Source: Anaerococcus mediterraneensis (GTDB lineage Bacteria > Bacillota > Clostridia > Tissierellales > Peptoniphilaceae). From it: a stretch of DNA of 64,000 nt. The number at the start of each line of letters is the position of its first letter. Position 1 is the stretch's first letter. Shown one piece after another: positions 17,077 through 24,811 of the stretch. The translations under genes and the position numbers were made by a program. The notes beneath the pieces were generated by a model. It was given only the letters and a program-made list of their open reading frames with translations, was not told the origin of the DNA and did no database searches. The stretch lies in the NCBI RefSeq assembly GCF_900128415.1, contig NZ_LT635772.1, forward strand, positions 1,240,001-1,304,000, in the 5' to 3' direction.

Positions 17077-17352
17077 CTATAATTTATTTAGCTTGTTGAT
17101 TATTTTTTCAATTTCATCAATTTTTTCTTTGATTTCTTCTTTATCATTTTTCTCAAGACTATCATAAACACAATGTTCTAAGTGTCCCTTCAGTACATCT
17201 TTATTAATGTTTTTAAGTATTGATATGGATGCCATCAACTGATCTGAAATATCTATACAATATCTATCATTTTCAACCATTCTTATAAGGCCATCTATTT
17301 GACCACCAACAGTTTTTAACTTTTTTATTGTTTTGCTTTTGTCTGCTTTCAT
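17077..17352 (-). CDS. csoR: CsoR-family copper-sensing repressor
   Basis: A 91-residue all-helical repressor with the CsoR fingerprint: VGGQIDGLIRMVENDRYCIDI (Cys32) and HLEHC (His57, Cys61), the Cys-His-Cys Cu(I) site, and no DNA-binding motif of classical type. Cu(I) binding releases it from a GC-rich palindrome; such a palindrome lies in front of copA. Its ATG overlaps the copA TAA by one base (TAATG), so repressor and pump are made from one message, giving feedback control. Confidence 0.9.
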   Translation of the reverse strand: MKADKSKTIKKLKTVGGQIDGLIRMVENDRYCIDISDQLMASISILKNINKDVLKGHLEHCVYDSLEKNDKEEIKEKIDEIEKIINKLNKL

Positions 17353-17579
17353 TATTTGTTTATCACAGATATGAATTCATATCCTGCTTCTTCGATAGCT
17401 TCTTTTATTTTTTCTTGGTCAATGTCTCCAATATAGGAAACTTCGGCATTTTTTTCTTCCAAATTCACATCAGCTACTTCTACGCCTTCTAGATCTTCTA
17501 GAGCTTTTTTTACGTGTTTTGCACAGTTGTTGCAGCTCATTCCTTCAACATTAACTAATAATTTTTTTACTTCACTCAT
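17352..17579 (-). CDS. copZ: CopZ-like copper chaperone nested at the 3' end of copA
   Basis: An internal ATG (17579) in the copA frame is preceded by TTGGAGG six bases upstream and would give a complete 75-residue HMA protein with VEGMSCNNC as its metal-binding loop, the exact size of a free CopZ. The same codons are also the C-terminal domain of the copA frame. Both a fusion and a separately initiated chaperone are therefore possible from the same DNA. The strong ribosome-binding site inside a coding region suggests copZ was once a separate gene whose upstream stop was lost. Confidence 0.6.
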   Translation of the reverse strand: MSEVKKLLVNVEGMSCNNCAKHVKKALEDLEGVEVADVNLEEKNAEVSYIGDIDQEKIKEAIEEAGYEFISVINK

Positions 17580-19880
17580 ATTTTCCTCCAATTTACTATT
17601 ACTAATATTATTATTATACTCTTCATTTGAGTTTGCATAGACGAAGTTTCTAAGCCTTAGAGAGTTGAGGCAGACAAAAACAGATGATAAACTCATAGCT
17701 AAAGATGCAAACATTGGATTTAATTTTAAACCAAATTTAGGATAAAGAATACCAGCAGCTAGGGGAATCAATATTATATTGTAGAAAAATGCCCAAAATA
17801 GGTTTTCTTTTATTATTTTTATGGTTTTTCTTGATAAGTTTATAGAATTAACCAAATCCATTAATGAATTTTTAACCAAGATAACATCTGCAGAGTCAAT
17901 TGCTATATCAGAACCTTGACCTATAGCTATACCAATATCGGCCCTAGCAAGGGCTGGTGCATCATTTATACCATCACCAACCATAGCAACTTTTTTGCCT
18001 AGGTTTTGGAGTTCTTTTACTACTTTGTCCTTTTCATGAGGTAGGACCTGGGCATATTTTTCATCTATGTTTAATCTTTTTCTTATTGATTCTGCTGTAT
18101 TTTCACTATCGCCTGTAACCATAGCCAGCTTGTAACCATCTTTTTTTAGCTGTGCAATTGCTCTTATAGATGATTCTTTGGCCATATCTTGGACAGCGAT
18201 TATTCCCAACACTTCTTTATCGTTAGAAAAATACATACAAGTTTTTCCCTCTAGTGATAAATCACTGTGTTTTTTCTTATAGGATTTAAGGTCGATCTTG
18301 TTATCCTTCATGAGTTTTTCATTTCCAGCAAAGAATATATTATTATCAATTTTCGCCTTTATTCCGTGGCCAATTATAGATTCGAATTCATCTACATTAG
18401 TTTTATTTATATTTTTATCCTTACAGTAATTAATTATTGCATCAGATAGGGGATGCTCAGATAAGTCTTCTATAGAGTAGGCAATCTCAAGGAATTCTTT
18501 CTCATCTATCTTAGTTATGATATCAGTTACTCTTGGTTTTCCTTCAGTTATAGTTCCTGTTTTATCCAGGAGTATATTTTCTACTTTATGAAGGTTTTCC
18601 AAACTTTCTGCATTTTTAAATAATAAGCCTAGTTCTGCAGACTTACCAGTTGCAACCATGATTGCCATTGGGGTTGCAAGGCCTAGCGCGCATGGGCAAG
18701 AGATAACTAATACTGAAATCATCATATTTAGAGCTAGCTCAAAATCTTTATTAATAAAGTACCAGGCAAAAAATGTAATGACCGAAATTATCATAACTAA
18801 AGGAACAAATATAGACGAGACCTTATCTGCAAGTTTTGCAATTGGTGCTTTGGTTTCATTAGCCTCATTTACTAAATTTATAATATTAGCCAGAGTTGTA
18901 TCATCACCAACTCTGTTGGCTTTAAATTTGAAAGCACCCTGCTTATTTATAGTTGCAGATATTACTTCATCACCAACATTTTTGCTAACCGGAATTGATT
19001 CACCTGTAATAGCCGATTGGTCTATGAGGGAGCTTCCTTCAATGATAACTCCATCAACAGGGATTCTTTCTCCAGGTCTTATTACTATAATATCTCCCTT
19101 TACTATATCATCAGCTGGTATTTCTATTTCTTTATCATCTCTGACAACCCTTGCGGTATCTGGGGCAAGATCCATCAGTTTTTTTAGTGATGCCTTTGTT
19201 TCACCTTTGCTTCTGGATTCAAAATATTTACCTAGACTTATCAAGGTAAGTATCATCACCGCAGATTCGAAGTATAGATTGTGCCTATAATGATCTATAG
19301 TTGCAAAATCAGAAGCTCCTGCTGCATGAGCCATTCTCATGATGGCAAAAATACCATAAAATAGGGCGGATGTAGAACCTAAGGCTACAAGCGTATCCAT
19401 ATTTGGATTGCCATGAGCAAGAGATTTAAATCCTGATACATAAAAATGTCTATTTAAAAATATAATAGGGAGGGCTAATAAAAATTGAAGGAAAGCATTA
19501 TTTATAGCTCCCTTTGTCCCGGTTATAAAATCTGGTATCTTAAGACCAATCATTGGACCCATGGCTATATACATCAATATAAACATAAAAATAAAAGAAA
19601 CCCTTAGGTTTAAAATATTGAAGCTATTATCATCATTGTCTGTTTCTCTACCTATGTTTGTATCTTTAGGGTCTGATTTTAAGTAAGCCTTATATCCTGC
19701 CTTATCTACTGCATCAATAATGTCTTGGTCACTTAAAAGATTTGCATCAAAATCTACACTCATTGTTTCATTTATCAGGTTGACACTTACATCATTTACA
19801 TCAAGTTTTGATACAGCTCTTGTGACTGCGGCCTGACATGCTGAGCAAGTCATACCTTTCACATCAAAACGTTGTTTCAT
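17352..19880 (-). CDS. copA: Copper-exporting P1B-type ATPase with N- and C-terminal HMA domains
   Basis: An 842-residue membrane pump exporting Cu(I). An N-terminal HMA domain (GMTCSACQ) is followed by about eight membrane segments, the actuator TGES, the intramembrane CPC (SCPCALGLATP), the phosphorylation site DKTGT, SEHPLSD and the hinge GDGINDAPAL. After the last segment a short Asn/Glu-rich linker leads into a second HMA domain (GMSCNNC) at about residues 768-842, an unusual place for it. AGGAGG precedes the ATG. csoR follows in the same operon. Confidence 0.94.
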   Translation of the reverse strand: MKQRFDVKGMTCSACQAAVTRAVSKLDVNDVSVNLINETMSVDFDANLLSDQDIIDAVDKAGYKAYLKSDPKDTNIGRETDNDDNSFNILNLRVSFIFMFILMYIAMGPMIGLKIPDFITGTKGAINNAFLQFLLALPIIFLNRHFYVSGFKSLAHGNPNMDTLVALGSTSALFYGIFAIMRMAHAAGASDFATIDHYRHNLYFESAVMILTLISLGKYFESRSKGETKASLKKLMDLAPDTARVVRDDKEIEIPADDIVKGDIIVIRPGERIPVDGVIIEGSSLIDQSAITGESIPVSKNVGDEVISATINKQGAFKFKANRVGDDTTLANIINLVNEANETKAPIAKLADKVSSIFVPLVMIISVITFFAWYFINKDFELALNMMISVLVISCPCALGLATPMAIMVATGKSAELGLLFKNAESLENLHKVENILLDKTGTITEGKPRVTDIITKIDEKEFLEIAYSIEDLSEHPLSDAIINYCKDKNINKTNVDEFESIIGHGIKAKIDNNIFFAGNEKLMKDNKIDLKSYKKKHSDLSLEGKTCMYFSNDKEVLGIIAVQDMAKESSIRAIAQLKKDGYKLAMVTGDSENTAESIRKRLNIDEKYAQVLPHEKDKVVKELQNLGKKVAMVGDGINDAPALARADIGIAIGQGSDIAIDSADVILVKNSLMDLVNSINLSRKTIKIIKENLFWAFFYNIILIPLAAGILYPKFGLKLNPMFASLAMSLSSVFVCLNSLRLRNFVYANSNEEYNNNISNSKLEENMSEVKKLLVNVEGMSCNNCAKHVKKALEDLEGVEVADVNLEEKNAEVSYIGDIDQEKIKEAIEEAGYEFISVINK

Positions 19881-19890
19881 CTTAACCTCC

Positions 19891-19909
19891 TACACCCCTG
19901 TGGGGTGTA
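19891..19909. promoter_or_regulatory. Putative CsoR operator
   Basis: TACACCCC-TGT-GGGGTGTA is a perfect 8-bp inverted repeat with a 3-base centre in an otherwise AT-rich region. It sits between the -10 box and the start codon of copA. CsoR operators are G/C-tract palindromes of this kind, so repression by blocking transcription start or early elongation is likely. Confidence 0.75.
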
Positions 19910-19914
19910 TATAA

Positions 19915-19943
19915 ATTATATTTTAATGGTGATATTTTGTCAA
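19915..19943 (-). promoter_or_regulatory. Promoter of copA-csoR
   Basis: On the minus strand TTGACA (19943-19938) and TATAAT (19920-19915) are both perfect consensus hexamers with 17-base spacing. Such a strong promoter needs a repressor, which fits the adjacent operator. Confidence 0.88.
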
Positions 19944-19967
19944 GTATAGTGATAATTAGGAGATTAT

Positions 19968-20237
19968 ATGAAAAGATATAAAATAATATATAGGGGTAGG
20001 GTCCAGGGTGTTGGATTTAGGTGGCAATGTAAAAGACTTGCTGATAGTTTGGGTATAACTGGTGAAGTTAAAAATCTATTTGATGGAAGTGTGTCCGTAT
20101 ATATACAAGGAAATGATCAAGCTTTAAATGATTTTTTTAAGGGAGTAGAATATTTTTCTTATGCTAAAATTGGTAGTAAAGTAATTGATGAAGTAAAAGT
20201 AAAAGAAGATGAAAAATCTTTCGAAATAGTTTATTAA
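19968..20237 (+). CDS. acyP: Acylphosphatase
   Basis: An 89-residue enzyme hydrolysing carboxyl-phosphate bonds. It shows the signature YRGRVQGVGFRWQCKRLAD with the catalytic Arg, and KNLFDGSVSVYIQG with the catalytic Asn. Length is typical. It is divergent from copA and follows AGGAG; a short gap separates it from murT, with which it may share a transcript. Confidence 0.92.
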   Translation: MKRYKIIYRGRVQGVGFRWQCKRLADSLGITGEVKNLFDGSVSVYIQGNDQALNDFFKGVEYFSYAKIGSKVIDEVKVKEDEKSFEIVY

Positions 20238-20274
20238 TATTGAAAGATTAGCATAAAAAGGGTTTAATACTTAT

Positions 20275-21597
20275 ATGAATTTAAAAAGCAAATTAGTTAA
20301 AGCATTAGCAAAGCTAATTAGATTTGGTTTGAAGCTAATAAACAGAAATGCAACATCTCTTCCTGGATACGTTGCATATAAATTAGACAAAGACATACTA
20401 AAAGAATTGTCAAAGAACACTAAGTTTATTTTTGTAACAGGGACTAATGGCAAGACGATGACAACTCATTTTCTTTCAAGCATACTAAAAGAAGCCTATC
20501 CTCTTGTATTGACAAATGAATCAGGATCAAACATGGTTCAGGGCATAATAACATCACTTTTGGATAATCCAGAAGATAAGGAAACTGTGGCAGTTTTGGA
20601 GGTAGATGAGGCAAATATTGTTAGAATAGGTCAATATATAAAGGCAGATTACATAGTTTTAACAAATATTTTTAGAGATCAGATGGATCGTTTTGGAGAG
20701 ATCTACAATATATTGGATAAGATATTAGATGGTATAAATTTGATGCCAGATGCAAGGATAATTGCTAATGGTGATTTGCCAATATTTTCTTATGATAGTA
20801 TAAAAAAGTTTGATCCTGTATATTATGCCATAAGGTGCAAAGAAAATGCTGAGTATAACCTAGATGCAGAATTTAATTCTGATGGTATTTTATGTCCTAA
20901 ATGTCATAGTGTACTAAAATATAGAGAAGTCAACTATTCTTCATTAGGTGATTTTGCTTGTCCTAATTGTGATTTTAAATCTCCAAATATAAAATACTGT
21001 ATTAACAATATAATAAATCAGGATCCAGACCATTCAAAATTTATGTTAAATGATGAAATATACAATGTTAATGTAGGGGGTATGTACAATATCTATAATG
21101 CTCTTGCCGCTATAGCTTGTGCAAAAGAGCTTGGTCTAACTGAAAATCAGGTGGATCTAGGACTTACAAAACAGAAAAATGTTTTTGGTAGGCAAGAAAA
21201 TATAAAGATAGACAATAAGAATTTAATTATAAATTTAGTGAAAAATCCAACTGGACTAAACCAAGTTATAGACTTACTCTTATTAGAAAAAGAGCCTATA
21301 AGTCTAGTTTGCCTTTTAAATGATAATTATGCTGACGGTCTAGATGTATCGTGGATTTACGATGCTAATTACGAAAGACTAAAAGCTCTAGATATAAAAG
21401 ATGTATATGTATCTGGTAAAAGATATAAAGATATGAAAAGGCGACTTGAAATAGCAGATATTTATGATGATCAAATACAAACATTCGATTATGAAAATAA
21501 TATAAGAGATATAATAAAAAACTCTAAGACAAACAATATCTATATACTATCTACCTATACAGCGATGCTTAGATTGAGGGAGGTGCTTGAATTATAA
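20275..21597 (+). CDS. murT: Lipid II isoglutaminyl synthase, MurT subunit
   Basis: A 440-residue Mur-ligase-like protein. The ATP loop is FVTGTNGKTMTTHFLSS near residue 50, and the MurT-specific Cys4 zinc ribbon is CPKCHS plus ACPNCDF near residues 205-240, followed by the Mur central domain and the DUF1727 C-terminal domain. With GatD it amidates the glutamate of lipid II to isoglutamine, using ammonia from glutamine. No clear SD precedes the ATG at 20275 (AAGGG is twelve bases away). gatD starts inside its last codons. Confidence 0.93.
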   Translation: MNLKSKLVKALAKLIRFGLKLINRNATSLPGYVAYKLDKDILKELSKNTKFIFVTGTNGKTMTTHFLSSILKEAYPLVLTNESGSNMVQGIITSLLDNPEDKETVAVLEVDEANIVRIGQYIKADYIVLTNIFRDQMDRFGEIYNILDKILDGINLMPDARIIANGDLPIFSYDSIKKFDPVYYAIRCKENAEYNLDAEFNSDGILCPKCHSVLKYREVNYSSLGDFACPNCDFKSPNIKYCINNIINQDPDHSKFMLNDEIYNVNVGGMYNIYNALAAIACAKELGLTENQVDLGLTKQKNVFGRQENIKIDNKNLIINLVKNPTGLNQVIDLLLLEKEPISLVCLLNDNYADGLDVSWIYDANYERLKALDIKDVYVSGKRYKDMKRRLEIADIYDDQIQTFDYENNIRDIIKNSKTNNIYILSTYTAMLRLREVLEL

Positions 21598-22241
21598 GTA
21601 AAATAAAAATATGTCATTTATATGGTAATTTACTTAATACATATGGTGATGTCGGCAATATCATGGCTTTTGAACATGAATTAAAGAAAAAAAATATAGA
21701 TTTTGAAAGAAATATAGTATCGATAGGTGATGAATTTCATGCTGAGGACTATGATTTTGTTTTCTTTGGCGGTGGTCAAGATTATGAGCAAAATATAGTT
21801 AAGAAAGATCTCTTCAATAAGAAAGACCAGCTTGTAGAATATATCGAAAATGATGGTTTGCTTCTTTCTGTGTGTGGAGGTTATCAATTATTGGGTAAAT
21901 ATTACTATGACGCAGACGGACAAAAGCTGGATGGGCTTGGTATATTTGATCACTACACTGTAAATCAAGAAGATAAAAACAGGTTTACAGGTCAGATCAA
22001 AGTTGAAAGCAAAGTTTTTGATGAGCTTTGTCTAGGATTTGAAAATCATGGTGGAAAAACATACTTGGGTAAAGATCAAGACCCATTTGCATATGTTTTA
22101 GAAGGTAATGGAAATAATGGTGAGGATAAAACCGAGGGTTTTATATATAAAAACACCATTGGAACTTATTTGCACGGTCCAATCCTTGCAAGAAATGAAC
22201 AATTTTGTAAAAAATTAGTAAATATAATAATTAAGGAGTAA
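21591..22241 (+). CDS. gatD: Lipid II isoglutaminyl synthase, glutaminase subunit GatD
   Basis: A class I glutamine amidotransferase of about 216 residues. The frame upstream of the first ATG (21663) still encodes the conserved family start KIKICHLYGNLLNTYGDVGNI, so the real start must precede it. The only frame space after the TGA at 21588-21590 begins ATT ATA AGT AAA. The ATT at 21591 lies seven bases after GGGAGG, so a non-AUG (ATT) start is the best reading. The catalytic Cys is in LLSVCGGYQLLG (about residue 95) and the His in TYLHGP. It overlaps murT by seven bases. Confidence 0.88.
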   Translation: MISKIKICHLYGNLLNTYGDVGNIMAFEHELKKKNIDFERNIVSIGDEFHAEDYDFVFFGGGQDYEQNIVKKDLFNKKDQLVEYIENDGLLLSVCGGYQLLGKYYYDADGQKLDGLGIFDHYTVNQEDKNRFTGQIKVESKVFDELCLGFENHGGKTYLGKDQDPFAYVLEGNGNNGEDKTEGFIYKNTIGTYLHGPILARNEQFCKKLVNIIIKE

Positions 22242-22244
22242 ATG

Positions 22245-22559
22245 ATGACAGAATCAAAACTAAGAAGTAAAGAAACAGATGAATTATTTGAAGCTATCTT
22301 AATGCTAAAAGATGTAGAAGAATGTTATGAATTCTTTACAGATATTTGTACAGCAAGAGAAATTCAATCAATATCACAAAGACTACATGTTGCAAAACTA
22401 CTTAAAATTAGAAAAACCTACTCAGTAATAGAAGAAGAAACAGGTGCATCAACAGCAACTATCTCTAGGGTTAATAGATCTCTAAATTATGGAGCAGGTG
22501 GTTATGATCTAGTTTTAGAAAAACTAATTGAAAAAGACTTAAAAGAAACAAAAGAGTAA
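22245..22559 (+). CDS. yerC: YerC/YecD family TrpR-like protein
   Basis: A 104-residue helical protein with the TrpR-type helix-turn-helix (AREIQSISQRLHVAKLLKIRKTYSVIEEETGASTATISRVNRSL), characteristic of the YerC/YecD family, whose regulatory role is unsettled. In Bacillus the homologue is next to pcrA and ligA, as here. AAGGAG is six bases before the ATG at 22245 and three before a tandem ATG at 22242, so I favour the second. A terminator overlaps its stop codon. Confidence 0.9.
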   Translation: MTESKLRSKETDELFEAILMLKDVEECYEFFTDICTAREIQSISQRLHVAKLLKIRKTYSVIEEETGASTATISRVNRSLNYGAGGYDLVLEKLIEKDLKETKE

Positions 22560-22579
22560 GCTTACTTACTCTTTTTTTT
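22551..22579 (+). terminator. Terminator after yerC
   Basis: AAAGAGTAAG and CTTACTCTTT form a 10-bp stem with a 4-base loop and a T run. The stem includes the last codons and the stop of yerC. Confidence 0.85.
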
Positions 22580-22614
22580 AAGGTATAATATTAGGGTCGA
22601 GAAAGGAAGGGAAA

Positions 22615-24810
22615 ATGAATATAGACAGACTAAATGATAGGCAAAGGGAAGCTGTCCTACATAAAAATGGTCCCTTACTTGTCCTAGCAGGAGCTGGAAG
22701 TGGAAAAACTTCAGTACTTACAAGCTCTATTGCATATAAAATTAAGGAAGAGGGTATAGACCCTAGAAATATTTTGGCTATAACCTTTACAAATAAAGCT
22801 GCTGGCGAGATGAAAGAAAGGGTCGCTGACCTTTTGGATATGGACGTTTCATATCTATGGATCGGGACATTTCACTCAATTTGTGCTAGAATTTTAAGGA
22901 TGAATATAGAAAAAATTGGTTATACTAGCAATTTTACAATTTATGATAGTCAGGATCAGAGAGCACTGATAAGAGATATTATAAAAGAGCTTGGATATAA
23001 GGATGAAATAAATCCAAAACAAGCACAAAATATAATTTCAAATTCAAAAAACAAATCTATGAGTCCAGATGATTTTAGGGAAACTTATTTTTATTTGTCA
23101 AATGTTGACGAGCTTACTGAGATATTTAAAAAATACGAAGAAAAGAAATTTGAATACAATGCACTGGACTTTGATGATTTGATAGAAAAAGTATTAGACT
23201 TATTTGCAAAAGACCCAGATGTTCTTAGCTATTACCAAAATAAATTTGATTATATTTTTGTTGATGAGTTTCAGGACACAAATAATTCCCAATATGAACT
23301 TATCAAGTTTATTGGATCTGTTCATCAAAATATAGTTGCAGTTGGGGATGCTGACCAATCTATTTATTCTTTTAGGGGAGCTGATATTAGAAATATACTA
23401 AATTTTGAGAAGGACTTCCCTGGTACAAAGATAATAAAATTGGAGCAAAATTATAGGTCAACAAGCAAAATATTAGAAGCTGCGAATAAGCTTATAGAAA
23501 ATAACCTTGAAAGAAAAGATAAAAACTTGTGGACTGAGAAAACTACAGGTGACGATATTGTTTACAAAGAAACATCAGTAGAAAGCGAAGAAAGTCAATT
23601 TGTTATAGACTCAATAAAAGATCTTTTGAAAGATGGTTATAAAAAGAGTGATATAGTTATACTATATAGAACAAATGCTCAGTCCAGACCTTTTGAGGAA
23701 GCTCTATTAAAAAATTTAATAGATTATAAGGTGATTGGTGGTCTGAAATTCTATGATAGAAAAGAAATAAAAGATCTGATTGCTTATTTAAATATTCTAG
23801 TAAATAGCAAGGATGATGTTAGTTTAAAGAGGATCATAAATGAACCAAAAAGAGGTATTGGAGATAAGTCAGTAGAAAAGCTTGAAAATATAGCTAACAG
23901 TCATGGTATTTCTATGCTAGATTTGATAACTGACCCTAATTTCTCAGTTTTATTAGACGATAGGATGAGAAAATTGGCCGATAAATTTTATAAGCCATTA
24001 GAAAATATTTTTACTAATGTAGATAATTATCTGATTGTTGATTTAATCAATGATTTACTTGAAAAATCAGGATATTTAAAAAACCTGGAAAAGTCTATAG
24101 CGGTAGAAGATAGGGTTAGGATTGAAAATATAAATGAATTTATATCCTCAGCTGCAGATTACCAAGAAAATAATCCAGAAGATACATTAAGAGATTATCT
24201 AGAAAATTTATCTTTATTGTCAGAGATTGATAAAACTGTAGATAGTGATGATTCTGTATCTCTGATGACTATGCACCAGGCCAAGGGATTGGAGTTTCCT
24301 GTAGTATTTATAGTTGGGCTTGATGAGGGTATTTTCCCAAGCAAAATGAGCTTAGATGAAGGAAATCTTGAGGAAGAAAGAAGACTTTTTTATGTTGGTA
24401 TAACAAGGGCAGAAGAAAAACTCTTTATAACTAGCTCTGGCCTTAGAAGAAATTATGGAAAAGTAAACTATTATAAGGCATCAAGATTTTTAGATGAGAT
24501 AAAAGATCAGATTCATAAAGAACAAACCAACCAGTTTATAGACTACAAGTCAAGGGCTTATGAAAAATCGATGAATGATGATTATATGAGAGAAAAAGCC
24601 CGCCAATCTGTTCTTGATTTAAGAAAAAAAACTACTGTTAAAGATGATACTAAATACAAAGTAGGAGATAATGTAGTTCACGACAAATGGGGAAATGGAA
24701 TGGTTGTCCAGGTAAAAGAAAGTGAAGACGGGAACGAATTAGTGATAGCTTTTGATAAAAAAGGACTAAAAAAACTCAACCAAGACTACGCTCCTATAAA
24801 AAAGGTTTGA
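22615..24810 (+). CDS. pcrA: ATP-dependent DNA helicase PcrA/UvrD
   Basis: A 731-residue superfamily 1A 3'-5' helicase. Motifs in order are Q-motif LNDRQREAV, Walker A AGAGSGKT, motif Ia ITFTNKAA, Walker B VDEFQDT, motif III GDADQSIYSFRGAD, motif IV LEQNYRS, motif V MTMHQAKGLEFPVVF and motif VI FYVGITRAEE. The C-terminal Tudor-like domain (VGDNVVHDKWGNGMVV), which binds RNA polymerase in PcrA, is present. It acts in repair and in removing RNA polymerase and RecA from DNA. ligA follows after one base. A TATAAT box lies about 25 bases upstream. Confidence 0.95.
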   Translation: MNIDRLNDRQREAVLHKNGPLLVLAGAGSGKTSVLTSSIAYKIKEEGIDPRNILAITFTNKAAGEMKERVADLLDMDVSYLWIGTFHSICARILRMNIEKIGYTSNFTIYDSQDQRALIRDIIKELGYKDEINPKQAQNIISNSKNKSMSPDDFRETYFYLSNVDELTEIFKKYEEKKFEYNALDFDDLIEKVLDLFAKDPDVLSYYQNKFDYIFVDEFQDTNNSQYELIKFIGSVHQNIVAVGDADQSIYSFRGADIRNILNFEKDFPGTKIIKLEQNYRSTSKILEAANKLIENNLERKDKNLWTEKTTGDDIVYKETSVESEESQFVIDSIKDLLKDGYKKSDIVILYRTNAQSRPFEEALLKNLIDYKVIGGLKFYDRKEIKDLIAYLNILVNSKDDVSLKRIINEPKRGIGDKSVEKLENIANSHGISMLDLITDPNFSVLLDDRMRKLADKFYKPLENIFTNVDNYLIVDLINDLLEKSGYLKNLEKSIAVEDRVRIENINEFISSAADYQENNPEDTLRDYLENLSLLSEIDKTVDSDDSVSLMTMHQAKGLEFPVVFIVGLDEGIFPSKMSLDEGNLEEERRLFYVGITRAEEKLFITSSGLRRNYGKVNYYKASRFLDEIKDQIHKEQTNQFIDYKSRAYEKSMNDDYMREKARQSVLDLRKKTTVKDDTKYKVGDNVVHDKWGNGMVVQVKESEDGNELVIAFDKKGLKKLNQDYAPIKKV

Positions 24811-24811
24811 T

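Noticed and set aside
18658..19290. A 210-codon plus-strand frame inside copA
   Set aside because: It lies wholly opposite the ATPase core, shows no SD, and its Ser/Ile-rich composition is what the antisense of copA codons gives.
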